Assembly (NCBI RefSeq): GCF_004027225.2
Contig: NC_044290.2
Coordinates: 9,998,906-10,062,905 of the forward strand
DNA: 64,000 nucleotides
Origin: Strigops habroptila
Lineage: Eukaryota; Chordata; Aves; Psittaciformes; Psittacidae
Reading direction: 5' to 3'
Shown here: positions 38,901 through 51,240 of the stretch, one piece after another
Position numbering within the stretch: position 1 is the first letter of the stretch
How the letters are laid out: each line of letters begins with the position of its first letter
The notes under the pieces: generated by a model
Told to the model about the DNA's origin: nothing
Databases searched by the model: none
What the model saw: the letters and a program-made list of their open reading frames with translations, nothing else
Translations under genes and position numbers: made by a program

Positions 38901-41900
38901 CGCACGCGCAGCTCACCTGCACGGCCATAAGGTTGCTTTTAGCCTCACATCAGACATCCACCGGTCCCATCATCCTTTGGCTTCATAGAGGATGCTCATC
39001 GGAGCAGCGCCAGCACAGAGCTTCTACCACCACCATCACAGCTAACTAGGAAGCCATGATATGGGGTTCTCAGCCCCCCATATCCCAAGGAAGGAGCAGG
39101 GCTGTGCTGCAGCCACTCTTAAAGCAGGGTCAGTGGGAAAGGCTGAGCAGATGCTCACACTCATCACGGCAGAACAAGAGGCACCTGCGTTGCCCTCCCC
39201 TCCTCTCATCACTTAACGTGCCCACCTGAGCTCCATTGCCCTCACAGAGGGGAATGCCCTAGGGGAAGGGCATCCCTGCCCACACCAGCCCCCTCACCCT
39301 CCATTGGGCATAAACCAGCTCCAAGTGCCTCTTTTTTAGCAGCACACCTCTGGGAAACATTGAGTCCAAACCTCCACACTCACTTGGCTTAAAAGTCCAG
39401 CATTTGGATGAGCTTTACCCAAAGCTTTTTGCTCCAGTTTGCAAACCCCTTCAGCAAACCTGGTCCCAATTTCAAGCTGGTTTGAACTCCATTTGAGCTG
39501 ATTTGTAGTTTGGCATTAAAAACCAACAATGACAACAACGACTGTTCTTTAAAATGGCAAGTTTGACCATAATTTATGTGAGGCCAGATGGAACTTGGTG
39601 CTTCCAATTAAATTTCAGCTGGATTTTGTAATTTTAGGGGGTTTCTTCAGAGAGTTAGAGCAAAACAGGGAAGAAGGAATGGAAAGCAGCAATTAATTCA
39701 CATAAAACTCAACGGGAGGGTAGGTATATAAATGTCTTGCAACAGAGTGGTGTCCTTCCATGTACATCCAGCTGCAAGGGAAAGACAACAGTGGAAGTGT
39801 TGCTTTGAGCTTGTCCCTGTACTGCTTGGCCAGGATTCCTTTCCATACACCAGACCTGACTCCGTAGCCCCCTCGGATCAAGTGTTCCACACACAACTCT
39901 GGCCCGAGCCATTCTGACACTGTCTTACAGCTACTTTCCTTGAGATCCCAGTGTTTTAACAGCTAGGATCAGATCACAGTAAAAGCTGCACCTTTCACAT
40001 TTCTTCCTAGCAAGTAACTCACAAATTGATGCTAATATTTGCCTGTGCTCAGTGGAGACCGGATCAATACTTACAGAATTCCCTCCTCCCCGAGGTACCT
40101 AGGATGGGTATTTTGTTGGGGGGGTTATTTTTTACAGGGGAATATCTGGAACCTTTTAATGGATTAAAACTAAGTTGCAGCTGATCATTTGTTTGCGAGG
40201 CAGAAAAGGCTTCAAAGATACACAAGCGGATTAAGCAGGAGCGTTCAGATGATTCACAAGCTGATACAGGCCACCAGGCAGGAAGCGTCTCAAATGACTT
40301 GCTCTTTTGTGCCCGCATCAAAGCACCACGAGTGAGTGGCAGCATCCCCTCTGGCCGGGTGCCGGGGGGGACCCGGGTGGCAGCAGTGTCACTGCACACA
40401 GCAAAGTGTGCAGGGCTGGGGAGAAAGAAGAGAATCTGCCTCCTCACTCACCCGGTATCTGCAGTTTATAGGAGAAGCTTAATGTAAAGTGTGTTTTATA
40501 GCCATAACCTCCTCCTCATGTTGTTTTTCTGCCTTCTTGCTTGTTCTTTGTCTTCGCATCCCTGCTTTATCCTTTTCTTTTTGGCTGAGCAAGAGGAAGC
40601 TGTGTAAATGTAAGTCTGCAGCTTGATGTATGGTCCTCTCTTTGTCCTTGCCTTATAGCCAGGGCTCCCATGCCAAGAAATGCCATCCCAGTGGGCACGG
40701 CGGGGTGCCTGGCACCGAGGTAGGGAACAGCGGAGGGTCACCTTCAGGGAGTTGGATTTATGACCCACTGAAGACAATGGGAAGAACACCACTGACAGAA
40801 CTGGGCTGTGGATGAAGCCTTGGGCTGACCAATTCAGGAAAATAGAAGCAAAGGGTTGGAGGAGACAATAACGTTAGTTGTAAAAGTGCCACTGACAGTC
40901 CTGGACCCACAATTGCTCTCTTTTTCCTTCTTTCTGCCCTTATTCTGAGGCTTCTGGAGGAGACAAGGGACCTTTCTGCAACCTCAGTCCTCCAAACCTG
41001 GGCATGGATGAGCAATGGCAAAGGTGTGGGGTGATTGCAGCTACTCGGGAGCAACGCCAGCCTTGGTGACCCAAGGCTATGGCTCATGGAGAGGGTCCTA
41101 AGCTGGCCAAGGGACACCTCCTGGCTCATTCACCTGAGTTTTTAGGTGTTGGCATTTCCCAAACTGAAGGAGGTCAAACTTCTACTCCAAGGCTGCCAAG
41201 AGAAAGTTGGACCCCAGGGTAAGAGGCAGAGACCAGCTCACTAGAGGGGATTTGGGTGGCTCTGGGGCCTGATTCTGGAGGCCAAGGATTAAGCCCATTG
41301 ATCTGTGCAGGAAGGCTGCAGGAGATGAGGGCTGCCCGCATTAATTCAAGGCAGATACACAAGCAGCAGCCACATGTTCCATGTGGCAGCAAGAACCTCC
41401 AAAGTTCACGGCAAAGGATGGGGATTTAATGGAGTATACTGTGAAATTAGCTAGGAAAACTCTACATAAAGGGAGGAGAGATATTGCATATACAGTGTGT
41501 GAGATCATTATATTACAGAGACTTTCAACGCCATCTCATAAGGAGGCACTGAAAAAGACCTTACAAGAGACTAAAAAAATCCTGCACCTCTTAACATCCT
41601 GCACTTTTAACTAAAGGCTTAACTTGCACAGAGAGCAATGCTTTTCATATTTAAATCCCATCAGCACGATAGCAGGCCAGGAAGAAATATCTCCAGGCTT
41701 TGGAGCCCAGCTAGGAAGGGGGAACATATAAAAATGGGGTCAGCTGGGAAAAGAAGCTGACAGCAACCCCAGTGCAGGCACCAGTTCACTTTCTGGTTTT
41801 GAAAGGCTGTTAAGTTACCCTGGTTTATCAAGTGTCCTTCATCCTAACGTGGATCTGGAGCTCCAGCTGCTCTGCAAGAGAGCAGGAGCTGCTTCTCCTT

Positions 41901-43664
41901 AGCAGGGGAGACTTATGTCCATAACACCTGTGCTTCATGATGGTTTGTAGCAGAACCGAGTGTAATAGTGATGGAGGTTGTAGGCCCATGACTGTTCTCA
42001 TGTCACCCAGAGTGAGTTCTGCACCAGGCAGAGCAGACGAGGGTGGCTACGGCCCCCTTTGCTGCTTCTGGCTCTCGGTGCCTCTCCCTCCTGCAGCCTG
42101 CGCCCTGGTGGTGGGGATGACGATGGTGCCCATTGAAGCACACACATGGGCCAGCAGGTTCCTCTCTCAGCAATGCCTTTGCCAAGCACTCCAGCCCTTC
42201 TCCTTTTGGATTCATGCTCACAATGCTCCCTCCTGTATTTTGGCACTCCAGCACACAGGCAGCTTCCAGCTACTGTAGCTGATACTACTTTCATTTGCTG
42301 CCAGAGAAAACTCTGAGCCCGCAGCTCTGACCAACCATCGGGCTTGCAGCTTCCCAGCTCTCAGAGGCCTTTCAAAGTAGCTCTTTCTTTTGAATTTGGT
42401 GAAACCACTAGCTCTGCTGAGATCTGCTGCTTCCCTTTGGATCCAGGGTAGCTCTTCGAATAAGCATCACTCCCTCTGCTTGTGCAGATGGTGCTCACAA
42501 ACCATCAGCATGCAGGCAGTTGAGAGGATGCTGTCCTGCCTCCTAGTCCTGTGTTTGTGCACCTTTATCCTGTGAATCATAGTAAGATAATGCCCAGAAT
42601 GAAGATGAACACATATTTGTTCATCTTTGGAGTCAAAGGTAGGAACTAGGTCTAGAACTCCACCTCTCTGAAGCTCTGCAAGTCTCAGTCCTGGCAGGTT
42701 TGGTTTGGATCTGAGTCCATGTGTGCAGTGACCAGGTCCCAAAGTGCATCGGCAGCAAGGGAGGCAGAAAAGGGCTCGCAAAGGGAAGTCCAGTTTATGA
42801 AATTATTCCATTTTCTTGTTTCTAAACTAGTGTTTAATTGAGCATTGTGAACAGACCCATCAGCGAAATGTCTCGGTTAGGCACTATCACCTGTAAACAC
42901 TCTTGCAGGACAGGATATACAAGCAGAAAACATCAGTGGTAGGTATGGGAGTGTGTGACACAACCCCCTCTAGCTTCAGGAACTGGGGAGCTCTGGAGAG
43001 AAACCAGCTTGCATATATTCAGTACTATTCCCAGAGACAGCTTTGTGTCCCAATACTGGGCTTTAGGAAAGCCAGCTCTGTCACTGAGCACCACAGCCAT
43101 GAGTCCTGAGGAAGACTGATGAACAAGCCCTAAAGAGAGGTGTCCTGGTGACCACGCAAACCCTCAAATACAAGGAATTGGGGGCAGAGGGTTTGTTCAG
43201 GTGACCAACACTTTCAAGCATGGGAAGAAGAACTGACTCATTGCACAGAAATGAATTGCACAGACTTTTTCTTGCCTGTTCTTCACGTTTAGTCTCCAGT
43301 TTCCCTGTGCATGGTGAGTAACTGCACATCTTGCTTTGGCTCATAGAGTCTTAGAGATGTCTTACTTACCCACCCATGGCCATCCAGGAGGTGCTGTCAC
43401 TGGGTGCACAGTCAGGGGTCATGCAGGGAACCATATCTCCAAAGTTCACCTTTCTTGACAAGGCCAAACCGATCTTCTCATCTGAATGAGACGGGAAAAA
43501 TACATCAAGCTCATTACCTAATCACAAGGGAAAGTCCCTGCAGCAGATGCCTGGATTGCCTAAAGTGCTGCTTACTCTTAACTGCTAACTTTGCAATGGG
43601 ATTCTGCTCTTAAAGCATTATTTGGTTCCAAAAGCACAACGAAGTCATTTAGTTTTTATCACGC
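32943..43664. other. Intergenic DNA without recognised genes
   Basis: Only the old repeat at 34736-34812 stands out. The 77-codon frame at 41381-41614 has no splice sites or family match. A stretch near 37528-37555 resembles CR1 weakly. Otherwise I see nothing that I can name. Confidence 0.6.
34736..34812. repeat. Probable ancient amniote interspersed repeat fragment
   Basis: The sequence CATTAAGCATGTGAAGC followed by ACATGTGCTTAAGTGTTTGC and AGAGTTCAGGACTAAA has the wording of a dispersed motif that I recall from turtles, crocodilians and birds (AAGCATGTGCTTAAGTG followed by GGATCAGGGCC). I cannot name the family with confidence. Confidence 0.45.
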
Positions 43665-43786
43665 TGTCATGGTTTAACCCCAGCTGGCAACTAAAGTACC
43701 ACACAGCGGCTTGCTCATCCCCCCTTCCTGTGGTGGGATGGTGAGGAGAAGCAGGAAAAGGTAAAACTGGCAGGGCATAAACTAAC
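43665..43786 (+). mobile_element. Endogenous retrovirus LTR fragment (avian ERV)
   Basis: TGTCATGGTTTAACCCCAGC then TGGCAACTAA, CACCACACAGC-like sequence, a C-rich stretch, GTGGGATGG, GAGAA and GTAAAACT follow the order of a common avian LTR known from zebra finch and other Neoaves. It starts with TG as LTRs do. The match fades near GGCATAAACTAA, so only about 120 bp of the LTR are clear. No retroviral gene accompanies it. I do not recall this LTR from chicken, so it points to a non-galliform host, but that is an inference. Confidence 0.75.
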
Positions 43787-46163
43787 CCCTTCCAGCTTTT
43801 ATAAAGCATGTGTGTGACAGGCAAGGGGCTGGGAGCATGGGAAGATGTCCATAGAGCTTGCTGGGACCGGTCACAAATGGCACCAGTTTCCTTTGAATAG
43901 ACCATCCAGTACTTGACACCCGTGGTCTGGGCTTCAGCTGGTGCCTCTAAGCTCTGTCAGGAGCAAAATATTGAATGACCTGAGGGATGAGGGCTGATAA
44001 CAAAGTTATCAAGCAGCCAAGAATAAACTCAGTCAATAAACTCCCTATGATCAGCAGGAGACCTTCCCCCTTTCCTTTCCAGTGTTTAACTGTGATGGAT
44101 CCCTCATGGACCGGATCCAGATTTAAATCCCATCCTGTGTTGCCCATCGATGTGCAAGAGAAATAACCTTTGCTTTGGGGCACTTACAGACTGATTTCTT
44201 TCTCCCAGTGCGAGGGAACAACTGTGAGGGCTGCAGGGGGGACAAAGAGCAGCAGCGCCAGCAATGAACAACACAGGAGAGGAAGAGAAGTCATGGAAAA
44301 CAGAGGTTTGAGGCAGGGATCAGCTCTTTGCTGTGGGATTCCCAGGCACTGCAGTCACCCCAATAACTCCTAACAAGAACTGGAGAGGTTTCAGAGAACT
44401 GCAAAAAATGACCCAAATTTTGCCACAGTTTGTCCCAACCCAAACTTCCCAAAGCCTCAGGGACATTGAATTCTCTGACAGAAGCAGCAGCTCGAGCTCA
44501 CTGCTGCGTCCCAGCTTCATCCCTTGGGAAAGAGGCAACGCCTTCCCTGGTCACCCCTGCGTAGGAGAGCTCTTCAGATGTTTGTGCCCTGAACTACAGA
44601 CAGCAAACCCGAAATATTTTCCCTCCTCCCCTCTTGGGGCTGAAGGAATGCCTGAAAACATTTCTAATCGTGTCATCTCAGCTGTCAGATGATCTCAGCG
44701 AGAGAAAACGGCCAAATTCAGAGGACACCGTTTGCTTAAACCTATCATTAGCTCTTCTCTCCCCCCCCCCATTTTAAACAAACAAACAAACAGATGAAAA
44801 CCCCCACAGCCCGTATGGGTGGTGGTGTTGTTTTCCTTTCCCTAGAAAGCTAAAGGAATTGCACGGCCAGGGAACTGCAGCTATTCAGAGGTGCCATGAA
44901 ACCCACACCGCCGGCTGACAATCCATCCCTCTGCGTACGGGAGCATTATCAATAAGGAAAGTCATAAATCGCCCGCTGAACAGGAACTCAAAGACCAAAG
45001 TCATGTAACTCAAACAGGCTCAAAGCAAAAGAGTGCCTTTAGTGTGAGGGTGGTCTGTGTAAAGTTAGGAGACACCTGCTAGCAAGTCCTGAGACACTAG
45101 CATCTGTGTAAACTTGCCCCCTCCCTGCGCCCGCAGCCCTTATAAGGTGTTGAATGAAGGAGTTTCATGAAAAAGGCTCTGTTTGGGGCAGTTCTAAGGC
45201 TTCCATATACCTAAGTAAAACAGAGCCGGTGCTGTGCAGCGCTGGGATGGATTACCAGGGACCACAGGGAGGCCTATTAATTATTGTGACAAGCTGATCT
45301 GCTCGCTGGCTGGTGGCTTGAGTTGCACGCGGAGGGGCGGGTGCCCAGGCGATAACAGCCCTCTCTGTGCGAGGGGTTTGGGACAGCACAATGAAGCCAA
45401 GAGGATCTGAGGAAACCAGAGCATGAGGAGGGAACCCAAAGCTGAATGAGTGCATCCACCTGGGGCTGAGAGCTGGTGGGGTCAGCCCCAGCTTCCCCTG
45501 TATCCCTGGACCAGGAGTGGTACCCAGCATCTCCTGGCTGCAGCATCACAGGCAGCGCAGCACCGTGGCAAGGAAGTGGGTTGGCAGAGCAGATCTTGGC
45601 CATCCAAGCTGTGGTCCTTCACTCTCTCAGATCAGCAGCAAGCAGGGTTTGAACACTGGTTTATATTTAATTGGACAGCAAAAGCTAAACAGTGAAACCT
45701 CTCCACACGAGGCCACCACACTTCCTTATGAATTAAACAGTGGAAATACTTTAGCGCCGGCAAAGCAGGAATGTGGAAATACCAATATTTCACCAAAGCG
45801 GGTTTTTAATATGCTGAAGTGTCGTACATATTACTCTGAAGTTTCTAGCTGTAGGTGAAATCTTCTCATCATCAGCTCTCAATATAACGTGTGCTTATCT
45901 TAAAGGACATTTACTTTCCTGTGCTTACCGGCTGTATTTGAATTGTCAAATGACACTTTGCTGAAATTATTAAAACCTAGAGGTCACAGAGAACCCAACT
46001 TGAAAGCAGGAACACACGTTCTTTCGTCTGAGCAAAAGTGCATATTTGGAATTTTAAATGCTAATTCTTTTCTGGGGGAGGAAGAATCGCTTTTCTGGCA
46101 GTCAAGTGCAGAACATGGAGCGTTTGAAAGAAGCTTCTGCTTTAATTTTTGACGAGTGCTGTG
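43787..46163. other. Intergenic DNA with a C10 run next to an AAAC microsatellite
   Basis: The segment directly right of the LTR piece (to about 44120) includes two AATAAA hexamers near 44023-44040 and may be further LTR or retroviral DNA that I cannot place. At 44761-44770 there is a run of ten C, followed by about four AAAC units (44776-44792). No coding exon was recognised in the rest. Confidence 0.5.
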
Positions 46164-46189
46164 AATAGAATCATAGAATCGTAGAATCA
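46164..46189 (-). mobile_element. CR1 LINE terminal repeat, tail only
   Basis: AATAGAATCATAGAATCGTA followed by GAATCA is the reverse complement of the ATTCTATGATTCTA terminal repeat of avian CR1. The CR1 body does not follow on the plus-strand side, where ACTCCACAGATACTC is unrelated. This is either an extreme 5' truncation or a remnant. Confidence 0.75.
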
Positions 46190-46255
46190 ACTCCACAGAT
46201 ACTCTGCTGTGCTGTTGGAGGGAAGGGATGGAGCAGAGCTTGGCTGTAGTGCAAC

Positions 46256-46285
46256 GGGGAGCTGGGGAAGGGGAGTGGGGAGGGG
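46256..46285 (+). other. G-quadruplex motif with five GGGG runs
   Basis: Five runs of four G lie at 46256-46259, 46264-46267, 46270-46273, 46277-46280 and 46282-46285, separated by loops of 1 to 4 nt. This meets the standard quadruplex pattern on the plus strand. It lies about 65 bp from a CR1 tail and has no link to a known gene. Confidence 0.85.
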
Positions 46286-48046
46286 TGCTGTCACCCACCA
46301 GCCCTGTGACCCCAGGCTCTTGTCCCAGCAGCGAGCAGGCTCCAGCTCTGTGATACCCACACAACTCCAGCTGGGGAAACGCCGGCAGTATCTGGCTTAT
46401 GTACCCTGACTGCAGGAATGTTTTCTTTCTGAGGGATAAGGCTTATCTATTTCCCTTGTTCATACTTCCTTTTAGGGTGTCCGGCGAACAGATAGGAAGG
46501 GGAAAGTGAAGATTTTTGGCAACTCTCCCCAAAAAATCCTCGAGCAAAACCACCTCGCTCAACATTTGCAGCTCAGCCGTGACCTTCCTGTCCCGCGGTG
46601 GCTCTCAGAGGGACGTGCCACGGAGCATTCCAGGACGTGCCCAGCTGCGAGGCCAGACCATGCCAGAAATGCTCAGGCAAGGAGCAGTGAGGCAGCAGGC
46701 TTGAAAGAGGATGAGAAAGAGCCTTGCCTGGGTGCAGAGCCAGGTCGGTGCCTCTGATTGCGTGTTAGATTGCAGCGCACCGAGCTGAAAACAAGAGCCC
46801 CAGGGCTTTTGAGGGCAGAGTTTTCCCGACACCTCTCAGTTACCCCTGGACTGGTTTTTGGTCTGTACCGTATTGCACCAAAGCTTCACAAGCTGCTTCT
46901 ATTCTGATAAAGCTCCACTCGTTTGAGAGCTGCAGTGAAGAACAGGAGTAGCAACACAGGGATATGTTTGGAACTGCCTCTTCACAAGCCTCATCGCAGC
47001 TCGACGAGCTCCTGTTTCACTGATGGGGACACAGAGGGGTGGAGAAGAGGTTTCACAGGGGACTCCAGACAGGGTTTGGAGCATCTGCCCTCTCGCTGCA
47101 GCCAAGTCGATAGCCACCAAGAGCCATTATCCCTTTTGAGCCTCCAGGCTGTGACCTCCCTTCCCTGACCTCTCCCATGTTATACCGCTCAGATGAGGGA
47201 GCAGAGAGATGCCAGAGTTCAGGTGTTCAGTACTTTAGCTGTGCGTAGCTAAACAGGAGACACCTGGGGCAAAGGATGAAGATTCAGCTTCCTACGGCCT
47301 TGAGATGAGTGTCTGGTGGCTTCTGCTACCTCACCTACACGCTCCATGAGGGGGTAAAGAAGTACTGCAGCCCCAAGCCCAACACTTGAAGGTGAGCACC
47401 AACGTCACAGAGGTTGCTCTGAAGAAGAGGGATGGAGGAAACCTGCACATGACCACAGAGCAGAGCTGGGGAATGGCCCTTCCCTTCCCTCCCCTTCCTG
47501 TACTACCGATAAAGAGTGGTTTGAGGTATGCAGACCCCAGCTGGTAACAGAAGGCAGTGACATTATCATCACTATGCTTAGCAGCGCATCTGCAAATATG
47601 CTCTGAAATCCAGGTTGTTCACCTCCTCCTGGGAATTTCACCTACACAACCTGAATTATTTGGCTTGGATGTGCTCACAATCCCCCTTTCATTTTGCTGT
47701 AAATCCAGACCCTTCTTCACCAACATAATGCAACCTGATTTAGCTATGACATGCTTCATCCAGTGAGGAGGAAGGCAGCGCTGGTGCCTGGCAGCTTCAC
47801 ACCCTCCTCGCTCTCAGCAAAGCCCGCTCCTCAGCAGCGTTTCCGTGCCTCCTGGAGAGCTCCTCGGTGCTGATCTGAAGTTTGGATGCGGTGTTGTTTT
47901 TATATATAAATGACATTATGACAAATGATGAAGGATTAAATTACACTTCAATCAAATCAAGCCAAACCAGTAGGGATCGAGGTCCCAGTGGAAAGTATAC
48001 ATGGAGTTCCTCAGCTTCCTGATTTGAATGACTTTGTTCTTCTTCC

Positions 48047-48106
48047 AGAGAAAGGGGGGGGGGGGGAAAGAAGGAGAAGAGAGGGGAAAGGGAGAGGAGG
48101 GGGGGA
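48047..48106 (+). repeat. 60-bp uninterrupted homopurine tract with a G13 run
   Basis: Every base from 48047 to 48106 is A or G, with thirteen consecutive G at 48054-48066 followed by GA-rich DNA and further G runs. Mirror-like GA tracts of this kind can form intramolecular triplexes or G-quadruplexes in vitro. It may also be a site of assembly length error. Confidence 0.95.
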
Positions 48107-50879
48107 TTTGGCCTAAAATGAAACATTTTCCTTTTAAGATGAACATTTGAAAATGGCTGGGAGGAAAGAACTGAAACCCTGTAATGGCTGATACTGAAGA
48201 ACAGCCTGGGACTTTTGCTTTTCGAGAACAGAAGCCAGGGAGAGAGCTGTGGTGTGAAAAAGGCAATGCTGTGTGCCTTGAAGGGGAAGGTGTTTGCAGC
48301 AGCCCATCTCCTGCAGACACTGAAAACCCCCTGCAAGGCACTAACCCAATTAGCTTTGCGAAGAGCTGTGCTGTGAAAAGGCAAAGGCACTGACAGTGGT
48401 TTTGGTAAAGGCTAAAGACAGCTTCACTCTGCCTTGCACTCCCATCAGAGTCACTTTATTATCTTTGTATTACCATGTCTCGCAAAGGTTGGCTCAAGAG
48501 CCTCTAGCTCTGCATCTCTGGCCAGCTAGAAAGCCTCCCTTAGCATCGTGCTGCTCCCAGCACTGTTGTGAACAACAGAACGCTTCTAAATTCTGCAGAA
48601 ACAGTCATTCCATGAATGAGTCTGTCTGTAGAGAGACACACAGACCCATGGGCAGGCAGATACTGTGCTCCAGAATATGCATTAGGCACTTTGCTCCAGA
48701 GCTCGGGTTAAATACTACTCACTGCGTTGATTTCTGGGCGCAAATCTTGGGTATTGTGTCCAATAGATCCCATCAGTGAAGGTCCAAGCAAGTCAAGCAG
48801 AATACACCAGGGTCCAAGGAGACTTGATGGTTGCTCTATGAGACAACCATCAGGTTGACTTAACTGTGAGAGACTTTCCCCTCCTGCCTGCACGTGGTTA
48901 TCTGCAGGTCATCCGTTAATCTGATGGAGTGATGGACAAGTTCCTCTCTATTTATAGGGCACTTTACATTATTCTGATCATAAAATGCATTGTCAGCCAT
49001 GTGTGTACCTGCTAGAAGACCCTTTTCCAGTTCAGAAGTGATAACTTTAATCCTAACTGAAATTAAAGGCCAAAAGAACCCTTCGCCAGGGCTAGAATAC
49101 TTCAATGCCACTTAAACTGGGCAAAGAATGAAGCCCACAGAAGCACACACATGCACACATGTCCACACATGTGCTCAGGCACACGCTCCGGCCTGCAGGA
49201 TAAAAAGCAGGAGGTCATCCATCTCTTCCCAAAAGCCTTTTTGCTATGAATTCTCTCCCTGTAGTAATGGGCTTTGCAAAGTATTTTAAAGAATAACTTC
49301 AGCAGTAATTCCCAGGAAACCATTTGTTACCTATGGTTCACGTCCAATGTGTTCACATTACATCTCAACTTTCTGACACAGAAATCAAGGAGAACACTTG
49401 CAGAAATCAAGATCCAAATTGGTTCAGCCTCTGAGGATAATAAAGACTTAGAAATATGTATAAATTTAAGTGGTTTTGAATAAGGACAGCATTTCAAAAA
49501 GCAGCCGAATTGTTACTTTGAAATAAGCCATTATTTTCTGCTTTTTTAAATTCCAGTCTTTAATAGGGGATGAAATCCAGACTGCCAAGAACCGAGGAGA
49601 GTTTTTGATGCAAATGAAAAGCAGCATTTAAGAAGTGCAAGTATCCCATAATAGAGCCCACACCGAATCGCCAGCTCCCAGACCTGCCTGGAACATCCAA
49701 GGGTCCATCCAGCCCAGGAGCTCGGAGCAGGAGGGTTTAGAGGACGTGTCCTCTCAAGTGCTGACCTCAGGATTCACCTTCTTTCCCCTGGTGGGACCTC
49801 AGGGCTCACACCACAGCCCCGTCTTCAAACATCTCCAGTCAAAGAGCATCTAACCTGGGGTCAGACCCAGACACACAACATGGGCAGATGTTGCCATGGC
49901 AGGGAAGGGGTGGAAGGAGAGCTCCTGAAGTCTGCTTGGACTGGTTTGGTGATCCTACCCCTGCCCAGTGTCCCAGGGAAAGCTCTATGTTTCAGTGGGA
50001 TTTATGGAAGAAAGCCTTTCTTTCCCCCGGTGCCACACTCAGAGAAAAACCTCTCCAAGGAAGCATCACTGGCATGAACGTGAGTAACTCACACAAGTTT
50101 AGGATCTTCATGCTCTAGACCATGCATGGACACCCACTCCTGGCAGTGGGCAGATCTCTGCAAAGCTTTGGTTGGTGGGTAAGAAGGGAAAGAAACAATA
50201 TTTGGCTACGGTGCAGCTGAGAAGGCAGCAGCAGGACAGCAGGTCCTCTCTGTCCTCCCCATGCAGACAGAAGTGGAGCAGCACGATGCCTTCTTCACTC
50301 CCAGCCATGCCAAAGGGTCTCCTTTGGTTGCAGAGACACCCCTTCCTTGAGCTGGGAATGCAGAGCTTGCTCTGCTGAGGTACAGAGGAACTGGAGCGGT
50401 GGGGATGGGATGGCAGGCAGGGGATGAAGGCACATCCAGCCGAGGATGAGGCTGTCCCACATGCTTGGAGGCTGCCCCATGGTGCACATGCAGGAGGAAG
50501 ATGGGGAACAGGGAGGAGACTGCTGCAGCAGAGCAGAGCACAATGGAAGAGCATCAGCAGAGTGAAAACCTGGACAAAAGGCCCAATTACCTGTCCTGCC
50601 ACAAACAAACAGCCCCTCGTCTGGCTCTGCCAGAGAAAGAAAAGGGCCACAGGATTGGAGGGCTCAACCTAAGCCATGTACATCTATTTAACAAGAAAAC
50701 TCATTGATAAGCAAACCACCTGATGCTTGCACAGCAGCAAAGAAAACACCTGGTTCTGCCTGTGGGTTGATAAGCCAATATCTTTAATCTTTCCTTTTTT
50801 TTCCCTCTTGATGACTGAAGTACACACTCTGTGCGGCCCTATGCTCCAGCCACATTGGTAATAGTAACAAAGCTTTGAT

Positions 50880-51240
50880 GTCCCCCTCATTCAACAGAAT
50901 GTTGTTTAGTTCAAAGCGAAGAACAGAGGCAATTCTTTGCTTTTAAATTATTAGCTCCCTAAGTCTTCTGTAATGATATAGTTTGACTGAAGTGTGCAGT
51001 TTATTAACTACATAAAGACGATATTATTAGAGCGGAGAAAGGCAGCCGAAAGTTTTGCCTTTCAGCTCAGCAGCAGGGGTTTTTGATACTTTGATCTCAA
51101 TCAATGCTAAATGTCTTTGTGAGATAGAGGGAGCAGCAGAAATTACCTTTGGCACCATGACTACATCAATTATTTAGTTCTTTTTCTTAAAAATTAAAGT
51201 GTTCTTCAACTTTTACCCCAATTTTTTTCCTCTTTTTTTT
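50880..51240. other. AT-rich repeat-free block, candidate conserved non-coding element
   Basis: This block has low CpG, many TAAT/ATTA cores and a TTTAAATTATTAG stretch, with no transposon signature. It contains GTGCAGTTTATTAACT, which also occurs near 22602. Function is inferred only from composition and from its position in the gene desert. Confidence 0.3.

Noticed and set aside
41381..41614. 77-codon frame with a lysine- and leucine-rich, protein-like sequence
   Set aside because: It looked exon-like, but I see no acceptor/donor pair and no family. It could be conserved non-coding DNA.
46985..47075. Possible third MIR element (CACTGATGGGGACACAGAGG)
   Set aside because: Only the GATGGGGA-ACAGAG part fits; the rest is too diverged to support by eye.
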